A stretch of DNA of 64,000 bases, taken from Chimonanthus salicifolius (lineage: Eukaryota > Streptophyta > Magnoliopsida > Laurales > Calycanthaceae). The stretch is taken from contig CM023532.1 in NCBI GenBank assembly GCA_013350335.1, forward strand, positions 35,961,708-36,025,707, written 5' to 3'. Both the position numbers and the translations under genes were made by a program. The notes beneath the pieces are model-generated. The model was not told the DNA's origin. It saw nothing but the letters and a program-made list of their open reading frames with translations, and made no database searches. This document shows, piece by piece, positions 46,791 through 59,419 of this stretch (its first letter is position 1; every line of letters begins with the position of its first letter).

Positions 46791-47814
46791 TTTTTTTAAA
46801 TAATTATTGTTATAAAAGTGCATTGAATGAAATAAAAATATCTAAAAACAAAAGCTAGGGCAGTTGTGCCAGAACCACATGATAATAGTGGAATCCAAAT
46901 GTCAAATTAGAAGCTCTAAATATCTTAATTAATATTATTAATTAAAAAATCATATTAAATACTAATAGATTTATTAGAATGTATTATTTTAAAAAATCTC
47001 AGTGTTAATCCAAGGAGATTGAAAGGGATGTGAGTGGTAATATAGCAAGTAGCGTTGTCAATCAATCAAGTGTATAAAAGGAGGGATGTGGGACATCACT
47101 TAAACATGACTATTATCTTTAATTATTCACATAATTAGTATCTTCTTAAGATTAGTTTAGTTGTTTCTTTCAGCTGGTGTGTTTATCTACAATACCTCTT
47201 GATTGTTTCTTTATTATTTATTTTTCATCCATTATTTTAGTGTTAATCATATATTGTCATAATGGTTCATCTCTTCAACCACTTAAAAGATTAAATCTTC
47301 AACTCTAATCATTATTAAAATCACTGATCTCTTATTTTAAATTTAATCTGTTTGAGTTCTTCTCTTTCATTGTATTCATTTATAAATCATATTCACTTTT
47401 AGTCTACAATATATTAAATCATCAATTCAAGTCTGATTATAAATCAATTGAAAAGTCGATTACATCGCCATAAAAAAAGTTTCATGTTTATTGACATGTA
47501 TATAATTTTTTATAAAAATAGGAATAAACATATGGTACAAAAGATGGGCCCAACTCATGATATGGTAGGAAATACTTACCCGGGAATGCAAAGGCCATGA
47601 GTTGGATCGTGGACCCGCCTCGGGACTACTGCCTTTGACAGCAGCAAGATGCCACCTTCTCCTGTCCACACTTTAGATTGGAATAATGAGTCTTGAAATA
47701 TTCATCATCCATAATAAATAAAAATGTGATTTTTTATGTCTAACATAGCTAAAGTAAATTCTCATGAATTTTGGTAAATTAAAGTATAAATTTGAAAATT
47801 TGAAAATTTAATTT
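46791..47814. other. Intergenic, no feature recognised
   Basis: AT-rich DNA of about 1 kb. No gene, and no repeat with clear ends. Confidence 0.5.
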
Positions 47815-48110
47815 TTTTTGAAATGATTCATATATTAATAGATAAAAGACACCTGATGTGCAAATACAAATAGCATAAACAAAAACAGAAAACAAGAACA
47901 ACATCATAAAAGCGAGAGAGAAAAACAAAACATAACTCTCCCAACGAGAACTCGAATGAAAGAGGCAATGGGACGTGAGTTGATAATCACCATACCGAAA
48001 CACCAAAAACTTTCCAACCAGAATGGGAAAACAACTATGAATCCTATTTATCACCACGAATGCGTCTAGAAGTTTCAAGACCAATCTTTTTATAGCTGGT
48101 GTAATTGATA
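47815..48110 (-). mobile_element. L1-type LINE 3' end (antisense)
   Basis: The minus-strand frame reads a hydrophobic ORF2 tail ending LHIRCLLSINI then ISKKI, like SSASLSINI...TISKK at 21.6 kb. Only the 3' end is present. Confidence 0.55.
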
Positions 48111-48344
48111 GAAGAACTCAACCGAGTTAATTCTCCGGCGATCTAGGAGTGGATTCAAAGTCCCTAACACAAGCGAGGTAAGATAGGAGAAAACACCTTT
48201 ATCTAATATAAAGTAGATGCATTGAAAAATATAAATAACAAAAATGAAAATTTCACTTGAATACTTTTTGTACTTTTCAATTGCCATAACTTAAATTAAG
48301 AAATTTATGAAAAAGATAAAAACCTTCTCGTTAAATTTTAAAAA

Positions 48345-48525
48345 AAAAAAACACACCCTACATGAGGTGGCTCAGCTTGTAACATTTCATCTTAGGAAGT
48401 GAGATGGTGCAAGTTCGAGTCCTTGTGCCGTAACCCGGTGACTATTTTGTGGGGGTGAGACATCACTCAAAGGAGAGGTTTAGTAGGGTTGTACTCGAAG
48501 TTCTACTCCATTATAAAAAAAAATT
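48345..48525 (+). mobile_element. Probable tRNA-derived SINE
   Basis: A box A-like GAGGTGGCTCAGCTTG and a box B-like AAGTTCGAGTCC lie about 50 bases apart, and the element ends in an A9 tract near 48520. No clear target duplication was seen. Confidence 0.55.
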
Positions 48526-48695
48526 AAAGAAAAACTAATGATTGAACGTGCTCTGCACTGCACATGACTTGTGTCTATTATTAATCACTATAAATCCAAC
48601 AAATGCTCTTGAGTTAATCATTGTAAATCTAGATGAGAGATCCATAATATCGCTAGAAAACAAAAATATTTACATTAGAGAAACAAAAATACCCA

Positions 48696-48821
48696 CAAAC
48701 AAAGTAGGTGAAGAAGCCATGTCTCCCCACCTCACTTACCATTAGATAAAAGGCAACCATGTATGATCTCTTCCTCTCAGAACTCTCCCCAATTCCTTCT
48801 CCTTCAACACCATTATCAGCC
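48696..48821 (+). promoter_or_regulatory. Duplicated CESA4 5' flank, copy 1
   Basis: AAGTAGGTGAAGAAGCCATG, GATAAA and CCATGTATGATCTCTTCCTC are shared in order with 62912-63044. In this copy the upstream ATG at 48759 is in frame with the main ATG at 48822 and could add 21 residues. In copy 2 the same ATG ends after six codons. Confidence 0.75.
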
Positions 48822-49599
48822 ATGGTGGCCACGAGCTTGAAAACGGGTTCTCACCAGAGAAATGAGTTGCATGTTCTGCATGGCCATGAACAGGTGTCCC
48901 ACTTATCCACGTTTGGATTTTTTTTTATTGTTCTTTTTTTTCAATGCAATGTTTTCCAAACTTGAAAGTTTGTAAATGAGTGTAATTTGCAGAGCAAGAC
49001 AGAGACTCAGGAGTCAACAGCAAGAATCTGTGGTGTTTGTGGTGATGAAATTGGGGTTAGAGAGAATGGAGAGTTATTTGTTGCCTGCTACTACTGTCGC
49101 TTTCCAGTCTGCCAGCCTTGTTATGAGTATGAAAGAAGTGAAGGAAACCAGTGTTGCCTGCAGTGCAACACTCGTTATAAGCGCCACAAAGGTCTCTCTC
49201 TCTCTCTCTGTGTGTGTGTGTCTGAGTTTTATCATAGTTTTAAAACTCAAAAGAAACTTATTTGCTTCTTTTGAACTGACTTGATGTTATGACATACAAG
49301 TTACACTACTAAAATGAGTTTTATATATTTATTTTTAATTTTTGAATTCATGAGTGAAACAAATATTATTGAGTACTGAATAAAAACTCTGAGGAATCTC
49401 TTCAAATTACTTTACTCAATGAGATGTGAAGCCAAGTTCAGTTCTACTTTTTTGAGCTATAATTTTGAGTGAGGTGCCTTAAACAAATTTCTGAATAGTA
49501 TGAGTATAATAATGCTATAAGTATAAATTATATAAATTTCTTATTTACATCCAAAAGTACAGACATCGTATACTCGGATATATGATGTAGCATTCCTTC

Positions 49600-49700
49600 T
49601 TGTTCTTCTTAGTTCCGGGTATATCTCTCTTATACTCGAATCTTTTTCTTGTACTCTTTTTTCATTTTTTAATAAATTAAGTCGTTAATATTTAAAAAAA
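49600..49700 (+). mobile_element. LINE 3' tail
   Basis: TTCCGGGTATATCTCTC, then ATAAATTAAGTCGTTAATAT and an A tract match the tail at 8150-8306. It lies in CESA4 copy 1 intron 2. Confidence 0.5.
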
Positions 49701-50500
49701 GAGAGTATATACATCATATATACTTTTACTGTTTGAAAAATGTAGTAAGTCATATTGTATTGGGAGAAACTATCTATAGAAGATGGATCCAAGTTTGAAT
49801 TACGTTTAGGTCCAACAAGCCTGACTTGTTTATATGCTGATCATCTCAGGCTTCTTCTATTTATTGAGAGGATAGTTGCTTTTGTAGCAGTGGAGTTGTT
49901 GTTTGTTTTATCTTTTTGGGTCCAACTCTTTTAGGCCTTTTGCAATTTTTTCTCTCTTTTTTTTCTTTGTAACGGTCTTTTTTTTAATGAAATTTCTATG
50001 TTACTGCTATGTAGATGTTGTATTTCATTTGGTACAATTAATAGAGCTCACAGTTAGGTTATGTGGATGTTCTAAAAGATATTACGTCGTCCATACTTGT
50101 AAAAGATTCAAACTATGAAATGGAGAAAGAAAATACACTAAATTTGGAAACTTGGGAGCTCAACTTGGTTGATTATGTTTGCAGGGTGTCCGAGGGTATC
50201 AGGAGATGAAGAGGAGGCAGGGGATGCTGATGATCTTGAAGATGAATTCCTGTTTAAGCATCATGAAGAAAATGCAGACCATCCTCATCTTAATCACTTG
50301 GTAATCATCTAAATCACATTGGTAATCTTACTTAACAAATACTTAATCAGAACTAAGATATGAATCAGACTTTCTTGAACATGAAACATGTAGCTACATG
50401 GTCCTACTAATTAATGGGTTGGAGTCCAAAAATAACTCTGAAGAGGCCATCCTAACTATCCAAAATAATAATTTGTATTACCAGATAACATAAAAAAATA

Positions 50501-50690
50501 CTCTTTCCGTCCTATTTTAGTTGTTTTATTTGAAATATTTGTATTTTTTAAGAACTTTTATATAAGGCTAACAATCCATGCGATCTCATCTATTTTCAAC
50601 ACATTTTATATTATTCCTAATATAAATAAGACAACTATTTTGGGACAATTCCAAAATCCATATAAGACAACTAATTTGAGATAGAAGGAG
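50501..50690. mobile_element. Stowaway-type MITE, copy B
   Basis: A 190-bp element with ends CTCTTTCCGTCCTATTTTAG and, inverted, CTCCTTCTATCTCAAATTAG, flanked by TA (50499-50500 and 50691-50692). The inside matches 36237-36424 (ATATAAGGCTAACA, CATGCGATCTCATC, ATTTTCAACACA). It lies in CESA4 copy 1 intron 3. Confidence 0.88.
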
Positions 50691-52237
50691 TATTAATTAG
50701 AACATTTTTAAAATTCAATCTCACTTCCATGCTTTTGTTGTAGCCACTTAAGACACATAATACAGACATTTTATAATTTGTCACCTAATCTTTGACATTT
50801 TGAACATATCTTGTTGAAATCGTATGCATTTTATATGAAAATTATATGTATTTACTTAATTTTTTCATTATAAATTGTATTAGAAACATTTTTATATGGT
50901 AATATGCCACATGTATAAGCCAAGTTTGAAGCAAAACATTTAACATTAGCAGTAGAAAGAAGAGATAATTATCTGATGTAGTATATCTTGCACTTGCAGG
51001 AAAAGGAAGCATACGACAATGGGGAATGGAAAGAGAGGGTGGAGAAATTGAAAGCCAGGCAGGAGAAGAGAGGGCTGGTTAGCAAGGATGATGGAGGCAG
51101 CAATGACTCCGATGAGGAAGATGATGGCTTGTATGATTTCCTTACCATGGCATACATTTAATAACTTTGATTTGCATGTAGTAGTTCAAGGTTTCATCGA
51201 GATCTAGAGCGTTCGCGGTTTCTCACACATAAATAAAAAAAAAAGAGTAATGAGGAAAACAACTTTACTATCCTCCTTATAGGAAAAGTAGTTTCAAAAT
51301 GACACTTAGATATGAAATCTACTTCTTGCCCATGTACCAATAAACGCTTTCATTGAAAATCCCATCTTTTAGTGCACGTGGAAAAATAAAAAGTAAGTCG
51401 GAAAACCACTTTGCTTTTTGTATAAATTAAGTCAATTTTTGTGTAGAAGCTAATTCTTGTCGAAAATCCTATTTTCAATGAAACCATAACCATATCCTAA
51501 GTGCAAGACACATGTCTAGGTGCAAGCTGATTTGCTACGCACATTTATCTAGATACTTCAAAATTCAAATATGTGTGTAAATTCATAGATTTGTATCCTT
51601 ATTGCATCAATGTTAATAAAACATAATACTACACATCCAAAGCGCCAAAATAAATTGGCAACTTAGCTTCCAAGCACATATACTATTTTATTATTTAGTA
51701 ATTAGAGTTTCTATTTAAATATTACTGACAAGTACATCATGTTAACTATAATAATATTTGCTAGCTATAATAGAAAATTCTAAAAAATAGGCTTATTATG
51801 AAAAACATTTAAAAAACAAGGATTAAGAAAGGCGAGTCTGCCTTGGAGCTAGGCAAGATACAAATGTTCATTTCCATTTGATATATGAGCATTTCGGCCT
51901 TCTCATCCAAAGCAAATACTTTACGTACTTTTTTTTTTTTTAATTTACGTGTGAGAACTGCATAATACTTTTCGTACTTGGCAGCCAAAGCAAACACCCG
52001 ACACTTTCTTTTCCATAGCATCCAGATTTGAATTAGAAAATAAAGCCTCAATGTCCAAATGTCATTCCCATAAGCATCATATGGGCTACCACTGACAACA
52101 AAGCTGCAGTACTTGTCAAGCTCTTCTGTGTCCAGGAAGTGGGAACTTCTCCTCCACCACCCTAAACAAGTCCCATCTCTGCCCTTCTTTCCCTAATGCC
52201 CTACAAACAGATTGAGTAACCACAACCTTCTTCACAT

Positions 52238-52465
52238 TCTTTTTTCTTTTATACGATCGAAGGTATTCAGGTATCTTGCTCGACTAGTTTTTCGAGACAT
52301 GTGCATGACTTTCTACACACACATATCAGATTCAAACGATAGAACTTTACTCTATACATATTCAACGGAGAGTGACCCTTCATTAAAATTATCAGGGATT
52401 GAAGCCAAGACCTCAATCTTAAAGTCTTGTGTTTCAACCACTAAACCAGCCCCTTGGAGTAAGCG
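52238..52465 (-). mobile_element. Diverged SINE (family of 20853)
   Basis: The minus strand reads GGGGCTGGTTTAGTGGTTGA (box A) and TTGGCTTCAATCCC (box B-like). The tail GACTAGTTTTTCGAGACATG (plus strand) resembles GACTAATCCTTCGAGGGGAC in the 20.9-kb copy. It lies in CESA4 copy 1 intron 4. Confidence 0.65.
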
Positions 52466-53153
52466 ACACCCTTGTTTGTAAGGAATATTTTAAGCAAATG
52501 GGGTGGTGAAAACCATAGAGTTAGAGGATTGTAACTTGTTGGTAGTTAGTATGAAGCACCCAAACCTCTTTAGAGTCTAGACATGTTCTTTAGCAAGTTG
52601 AGTGTCTTTGAGTGGCTAAAAAAAGAAGCATTGAAGTGATGATTGTAGCTTGAATGTGAAGATTGCAGAAAATTCAGCAGAATTGCTTTTGTTGTTTCTT
52701 ATTTCTTTTTTGTGAGTCGATTATTTTTTTAAGTACTTAATGAGGTAATTAGGCATGTTTTTATCACATGGACTTGTTTACAGTGAGTAACTTCTTATTT
52801 ATTTACTTTTAGCTACTTTGTACTGTTTATTACTCTCTTTTTTTTTTTTTACGATGTGATTTTTTCTTTTTGATGCATGAATTTTTTATACAAGTGACAA
52901 ATGTGCATACACCTGACAAACATGCAAGAGATCCATGCAAGACATCTAGCATTTCTTAGATCCAATATATATTTTTGTCTTATGTTTTATGTTAGACATA
53001 GGGGATGATATATTAATTAAAATCATAAAATCCCAAGCATCAAACTCTAAACTGAAATAATCCCTAATAAAAATTCACTTAAACTCACTATTCCCTTTTA
53101 TATCTCAACATAAGACTTAAAATTACGCATTAACTCATATGCAAAGAAGTTTT

Positions 53154-53156
<3 letters not shown>

Positions 53157-53185
<29 letters not shown>

Positions 53186-53186
53186 T
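53157..53186. repeat. (TA)n microsatellite
   Basis: About thirteen TA units after a T tract, in CESA4 copy 1 intron 4. Confidence 0.9.
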
Positions 53187-56100
53187 TGAAAATGGCTCAT
53201 TAGCGATATTAAGATTGTAGTCATGAACAATAGAGAGGAAGAAGGTAAATTGAGGAAGGGCCCAAAAACCTAAAGGTTCTTTTGGGCCCGACCTATGTCT
53301 AGCTCTTGGAATCACAGCCATGGGCCCTAGCATGCCTTAGGGCCTGACCTGGCCCACCCAACTAGCACCCCCCTCACCTGACCCATTTAATTATTGAGCC
53401 AGGTAATAGGCCTAATATTTCCCACATTGTATCTTTTGCAAAACTTCTTAATTAAAAAAAAAAAAAAAAGACAAATATCGATTGTGGGTTTGTGGGTTCG
53501 GACCGATATCTATACAGATATTTATCTATATCGAACGAATATCCATCTAGATATCAGTGGGTTTAGCAGATTTCGGACTCCTGGATTGAACCTCTCCATC
53601 TTTTTGCTGGTAGGATCGCTGATGCTCGGCAACCCTTGTGGAGGAAGGTACCTATCCCTTCAAGCAAGATCAATCCATATCGTATCGTGATTGTTCTTCG
53701 GCTGATCACACTCGCCTTATTCTTCCACTTCCGCATCTTGACTCCGGCTAATGATGTCTACCCTCTGTGGCTTATCGCTGTAATATGCGAGATATGGTTT
53801 GCCCTGTCATGGATCCTAGATCAGTTCCCCAAATGGTTCCCCATCAACCGCGAAACTTACCTGGACCGCCTGTCCTTGCGCTTTGAACGAGAAGGGAAGC
53901 CCAACCGCCTCTCACCTGTTGATGTTTTTGTGACAACGGTTGACCCATTTAAAGAACCTCCAATTATTACAGCCAATACAGTCCTTTCAATCCTTTCTGT
54001 GGACTATCCCGTTGAGAAGGTGAATTGCTATGTGTCTGATGATGGTGCGTCAATGCTCCTATTCGATACGCTATCGGAGACTGCTGAGTTTGCGAGGAGA
54101 TGGGTGCCATTTTGCAAGAAGTACAGCATTGAACCCAGGGCTCCTGAGTTCTATTTCTCACAGAAGATTGATTATTTGAAGGACAAGGTCCAGCCTTCTT
54201 TTGTCAGGGAGAGAAGGTCCATGAAGGTAAGCTCTTTCAACACCCTTTTCCTTGTGGGCCTAATACTTTACTAATGGGTTTACTTGAGCCAAGCTCAAGG
54301 CTCATTTCAAATCTGGGGCTTGGGAAGCCTGTTGTTACCTTATTTAGCTATACTTTTGTTGGAAATAAGACCCAACCCACATACACCATCAAATCACAGA
54401 TCAAGCACACACACAAGTAATAGCACGAAGAACATAGGATATACGTGGTTCGGCAACATTGCCTACGTCCACTGGGCCTTGCTAAGATTCCACTGAGAGG
54501 AAGAATGCCCAATACAGGCTACAAGGGTTACAACAGTCTTATCCACCTTTCCTCTCAGCCGCTCTCCTGTTTCCAACAACTTTCTCATTGGTCTATTCAA
54601 AATCTAGGTTTTTGGTATACAAGTCCAGCCCAAGGGACTCTATATAGAAGTTGGCCATTTTAGCAATACATAGGAGATAGTATAGATTTCTCTGCAGTTT
54701 ATAAACTTGATCACCTTTTTCTAATATGCTAATGATTTGTGTATATTGTGGACCTTGTTAGAGGGAATATGAAGAGTTTAAGGTGAGAATTAATGCATTG
54801 GTAGCAAAGGCTCAAAAGAAACCAGAGGAAGGTTGGGTGATGCAGGATGGTATTCCATGGCCTGGGAACGACACTTGTGACCACCCTGGCATGATCCAGG
54901 TTTGATCAAAATGACATTTAACTTTCATAAATGCTTATAGATTCATCTAAGTTAGACATGAATACATTGTACAAATTATCTCATAAAGATTGTTAAGTTG
55001 TGAGTGGTGACTGCAAAATAGTACATTGTATGATTTTGAGTAATTTGCTGTGTCTTTTGGACATGGTCCATACAAGAGGTACCAAATTGAGAAGTTTGGA
55101 TCAATGGAAAGGACCATTGATTTGACACTATAGATGGATCATACAATGGCTCCTGATGTATGGTTTGGTTGTGAAATCATCAGGACCTTATAATCATTAT
55201 CACTGATGCCTTTGCTTCGCAGGTTTACCTTGGGAAGTGGGGGTGCCCTGGATGTTGAAGGCAACCAGCTGCCACGACTCGTGTATGTCTCACGTGAGAA
55301 GCGGCCTGGTTACCAACACCACAAAAAAGCTGGTGCTATGAATGCAATGGTTAGTAGCTTCTTCAGATTCAAAGGAATGTATTTCCTGAAGTTATGGCAT
55401 TGATTGAATGGGTCTTGTCATTTCTGCCTTTGATCATAGGTTCGAGTGTCTGCAGTCCTCTCAAATGCACCATTTATGTTGGATCTTGATTGTGATCACT
55501 ATATTAACAATAGCAAGGCTATCAGGGAGGCTATGTGTTTCTTGATGGATCCACAGCTGCGCAAGAAACTTTGCTATGTCCAGTTCCCACAGAGGTTTGA
55601 TGGCATTGATCGCCATGATCGATATGCCAATCGTAATGTTGTCTTCTTTGATGTAAGTCTAGAATCCTTAAAGCTTACATTCATCTTTGGCTAACAGTTT
55701 AATACTTCCCTCGTGAGAACTTTGAACTGGTAAAATTGTTCCAATACGTGAATTTAATAACCTCAAATTGGTTCATGGTGTAGATCAATATGAAAGGCCT
55801 AGATGGAATACAAGGCCCAGTTTATGTGGGAACAGGGTGCGTGCTTCAACCGGCAAGCATTGTATGGTTATGATCCACCAGCATCTCACAAGCGACCAAA
55901 GATGACATGCGATTGCTGGCCTTCCTGGTGCTGCTGTTGCTGTGTTGGTGGTTCGAGGAAGTCCAAGTCGAAGAGAGGAGAAAGAAGAGGATTTTTAGGC
56001 AAGAAGAAAAATAAGATGAACTTCTCAAAGAAAGGGTCCTGGCCAACCTTTGATCTCGAAGAAATTGAAGAGGGTCTTGAAGGTTTTGAAGAGTTGGAGA

Positions 56101-57508
56101 AGTCTATGCTCATGTCACAAAAGAACTTCGAGAAGAGGTTTGGTCGGTCTCCTGTCTTCATTACATCCACACTCATGGAAAAAGGTGGCCTTCCTGAGGG
56201 AACCGACACGACGACACTGATTAAGGAGGCCATTCATGTTATTAGTTGTTGCTATGAAGCGAAGACCGAGTGGGGCAAAGAGGTGATTATAGTGTTCACT
56301 CAATCTTCTGTGTTCTACTTCTATAACCATACTAACAGCTGCTGCAGCAGCTAATTGTAGAATTTGAAATCCCATATCTTCTATTTGCAATGTAATGTAG
56401 TGCCATGTTCACGTGAAACCCTAACATTAAAGATTAATAATGCTTTTGTTCTACACAGATTGGATGGATTTATGGTTCAGTTACGGAGGATATATTGACA
56501 GGCTTTAAGATGCACTGTAGAGGTTGGAAATCAGTGTACTGTTGTCCAGAAAGAGCGGCATTCAAGGGTTCTGCTCCAATAAATCTGTCAGATAGATTGC
56601 ATCAAGTTATGAGGTGGGCTCTTGGGTCAATTGAGATCTTCTTCAGCCGGCATTGCCCACTTTGGTATGGCTATGGAGGGAATCTAAAATGGCTACAGAG
56701 GTTTGCATATACCAACACTGTTGTCTACCCATTCACATCCTTCCCTCTGCTTGTCTACTGCACGATCCCCGCAGTCTGTCTCCTTACTGGAAAGTTTATC
56801 ATTCCAACTGTAAGTACTAATCTTTCAATACATTATATTTTCTGTAACACATACAATTCCTTCATTATATCACTCTGTACTTTGGGAGAAATAATGATAT
56901 CCACAATGAAAAATTGGTTTCAACAGCTGAGCAAATTTGCTGGCTTCTGTTTCATGGGTCTTTTCCTCTGCATCATAGCCACTGCAGTGCTTGAGCTTAG
57001 GTGGAGTGGTGTTAGCATTCATGACTGGTGGCGCAACGAACAATTCTGGGTGATTGGAGGTGTCTCTGCCCATCTCTTTGCAGTGTTCCAAGGCCTACTC
57101 AAGGTCATAGCAGGAATAGACACCAACTTCACTGTAACATCAAAGGTAGCCAATGCCACCGAATTTAGTGATCTGTATATTTTCAAATGGACCAACCTTC
57201 TCATCCCTCCTACCACACTGCTCATCCTAAACATGGTTGGAGTTCTTGCTGGTGTATCCGATGCCATCAACAATAGCTATGGATCATGGGGGCCTATGTT
57301 TGGAAAGCTGATCTTTGCCTTCTGGGTCATTATTCACTTGTATCCATTCCTCAAGGGATTAATGGGGAAGCAAGAAAAGACCCCAACTATTATAGTTCTG
57401 TGGTCAATCCTTCTTGCCTCAATTCTTTCCATGCTTTGGCTCAGAATTGACCCTTTTTTGCCTAAGCAAGATGGCCCAATTCTTAAACCATGTGGGGTTG
57501 AGTGTTAG

Positions 57509-59419
57509 TCCCATCCACCCTAAGGCCTCTCAGTTTTATACCATGGTATGTTTTTAACTTAATTTTTTCCTCATATTTATATGAATAAGCCAAGCCCTTG
57601 ATGAGTGGTGGTATGTGTGAGGGCAGATGATGATAGATGTACAAAGCAAGGATGTAAGGAATACAAGATTGTGATCTTAGATTTGTAATTTTGTTATTAA
57701 TGGTGTTGAAATTTGCACCTTTGGTCCTATTGCCTCTACTTGAGAATGAAACTTTATTTTCATTAAGCATTTGTGGATTTTTCCTTGATGGCAATTAGAT
57801 AGGAGATACGGAAAATGAGACCCTTCTCTCTTCTTCTATCGTTACAGCCTTGTAGGGTTCTTTGACAAGATAAAAAAAAAGATGACTCATTTCCTTCTTC
57901 TTACAAGGAATCCATCTTCGAGGAAGGAGATAAGAAAAATTAATGAGGAAAATAGGGAGAATTTCCTTATTTGTCAATACAACAATTCTTTCATCTTCAA
58001 TGAATTTTTTTTTTGCAAAGAACAAAATATTGGATTTTCACTGTCCGATACAAGGCTAAGGGTGTTCATTTGTCCAAACTCCACCTAAATAAATGGTCGG
58101 AGTCAAAGGTAATGAATATTGTAGCCCTTTAACTAGTAATCAGCTCTTCTCTTACTGCTAAAAAAAAAAAAAAAATCAGCTCCTCTTGCAAGGTCAAGTC
58201 TTACATCTCCACCATTCGTCAGTAAATTTTAAAATTATAAATAATACAATTTTTTCAAAATTGAATGGTGTTAATGTAAGACCCACTATTATGGTCAGGT
58301 CTACAGTATTTGATTATTTCTTGGTAATCAAATCTAATTGGGATTAAAAAAAAAACACGTCATTGAAACGGAAGCAAAATATTAGCAACATGTATTGGTC
58401 CAGCTAAAAGAATTTTATGTGAACAACTCTTTCAAAATTCCAGGCCATATATATTGGCAGATATGAAATATATCGTCCGTACATGTTTCATATTGATATT
58501 CTAAATATCACTTGGGATTTTTTTTTTTTTTTTAATAAAATATCTGCGATGGAGCCCACCAATATATCACCGATTCAGAGAGATATCAGTCAATATTATT
58601 TTTTTTTCATATTTTTTTAAAAGGAGTAATTGTTCAATTAATGGATCTTTTTAAGTTGACTAAACATTTTAAAAATTAACACAGTTAATACAACTATAAT
58701 TTTTCATCAACAAGAGCAATTTTTTGGTTGAATTTTTCAGACATTGATATCCTAACTAAAAACTTGGTTTTCCAATATGGGCGGCCGTTACGCCTGTATC
58801 GGCGAGCCGATATGTATCAATTGCAACAAGCCATCCTGCATCCATCTGCACTTGTCCGTCACCCGTCCGCATTCGTCCGAACCCTGGTCACAACACACCG
58901 ATACATTGCAGTCGATACGTATTGACCTTCATTTTTCTGGTCCGTTGCAGTCGATATGCAACGTATCAATTGCATTTTTTACACGTGTCGAGATCTTATC
59001 CCTTATCTGCCCTACTACTCCAGCTTTCTTAGATCTGATACTTGTTCCACACATGAAATAAATAGAGAATTTGAAAATGTAGATCTGTAGAAGAAGATGA
59101 ATAAGGTGAAGAAAAACAGGTCACAAGCAGCATCCACCTTCCATTTAGTTCAAGTGGACTAATCATGACAGGGACCTAAGACCTTGTTAGAAAATATCTG
59201 TTTTCTATTTCTTCCTCAATTTGATTTATGTTCACTTTTATAATTTGTAGAATTTGCTTGTAATCAAATCATTTGCTTTTAGTTAATTCAGCTAAGTGCT
59301 TTCGTGGCTGTAGCTGTTGTTGATTTTTACAAAGTGTTTTATACATTCCTACTAATTATATCATGAAAGATTCTTAAGGAAATATCTTATATGTCATACC
59401 AAGATCTATCTTAATTCTT
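57509..59419. other. Intergenic between the CESA4 copies, left part
   Basis: The first about 200 bases are probably the copy 1 3' UTR. The interval 58440-58990 has repeated GATAT/CCGATA words (CGATACATTGCAGTCGATAC, GTTGCAGTCGATATGCAACG), a decayed dispersed repeat of unknown type. No gene was recognised. Confidence 0.5.

Larger units (their letters stand above)
48822..57508 (+). pseudogene. CESA4: Cellulose synthase catalytic subunit, CESA4-type, copy 1, with two frameshifts
   Basis: Exons: 48822-48893, 48993-49191, 50185-50300, 51000-51130, 53614-54226, 54762-54899, 55223-55349, 55440-55652, 55784-56282, 56459-56809, 56927-57508. Ignoring two extra bases this gives 1012 residues. It has the N-terminal zinc finger (CGVCGDEIG...RYKRHK), the first membrane helices, the catalytic text [23 protein letters not shown] and QVMRW, and the C-terminal helices. 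The end, [20 protein letters not shown], is the CESA4 type, a secondary-wall subunit at the plasma membrane. One extra base in exon 7 (GGG at 55232-55234) stops translation eleven codons later; another lies in exon 9 (CTT at 55844-55846). Conserved residues differ (TCDHPG for TRDHPG, SCCYE for SCGYE, AGAMNAM for AGAENAL). The linker after the zinc finger is about 25-35 residues short. It is likely a decaying duplicate, though sequence error is possible. Confidence 0.85.

Noticed and set aside
52060..52235. Possible coding remnant on the minus strand (RALGKEGQRWDLFRVVEEKF)
   Set aside because: It looks protein-like over about 25 residues, but no family could be named and stops follow; too little for a call.
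55846..56390. Antisense open frames over CESA4 exon 9
   Set aside because: They are shadows of the coding strand with no recognisable family.
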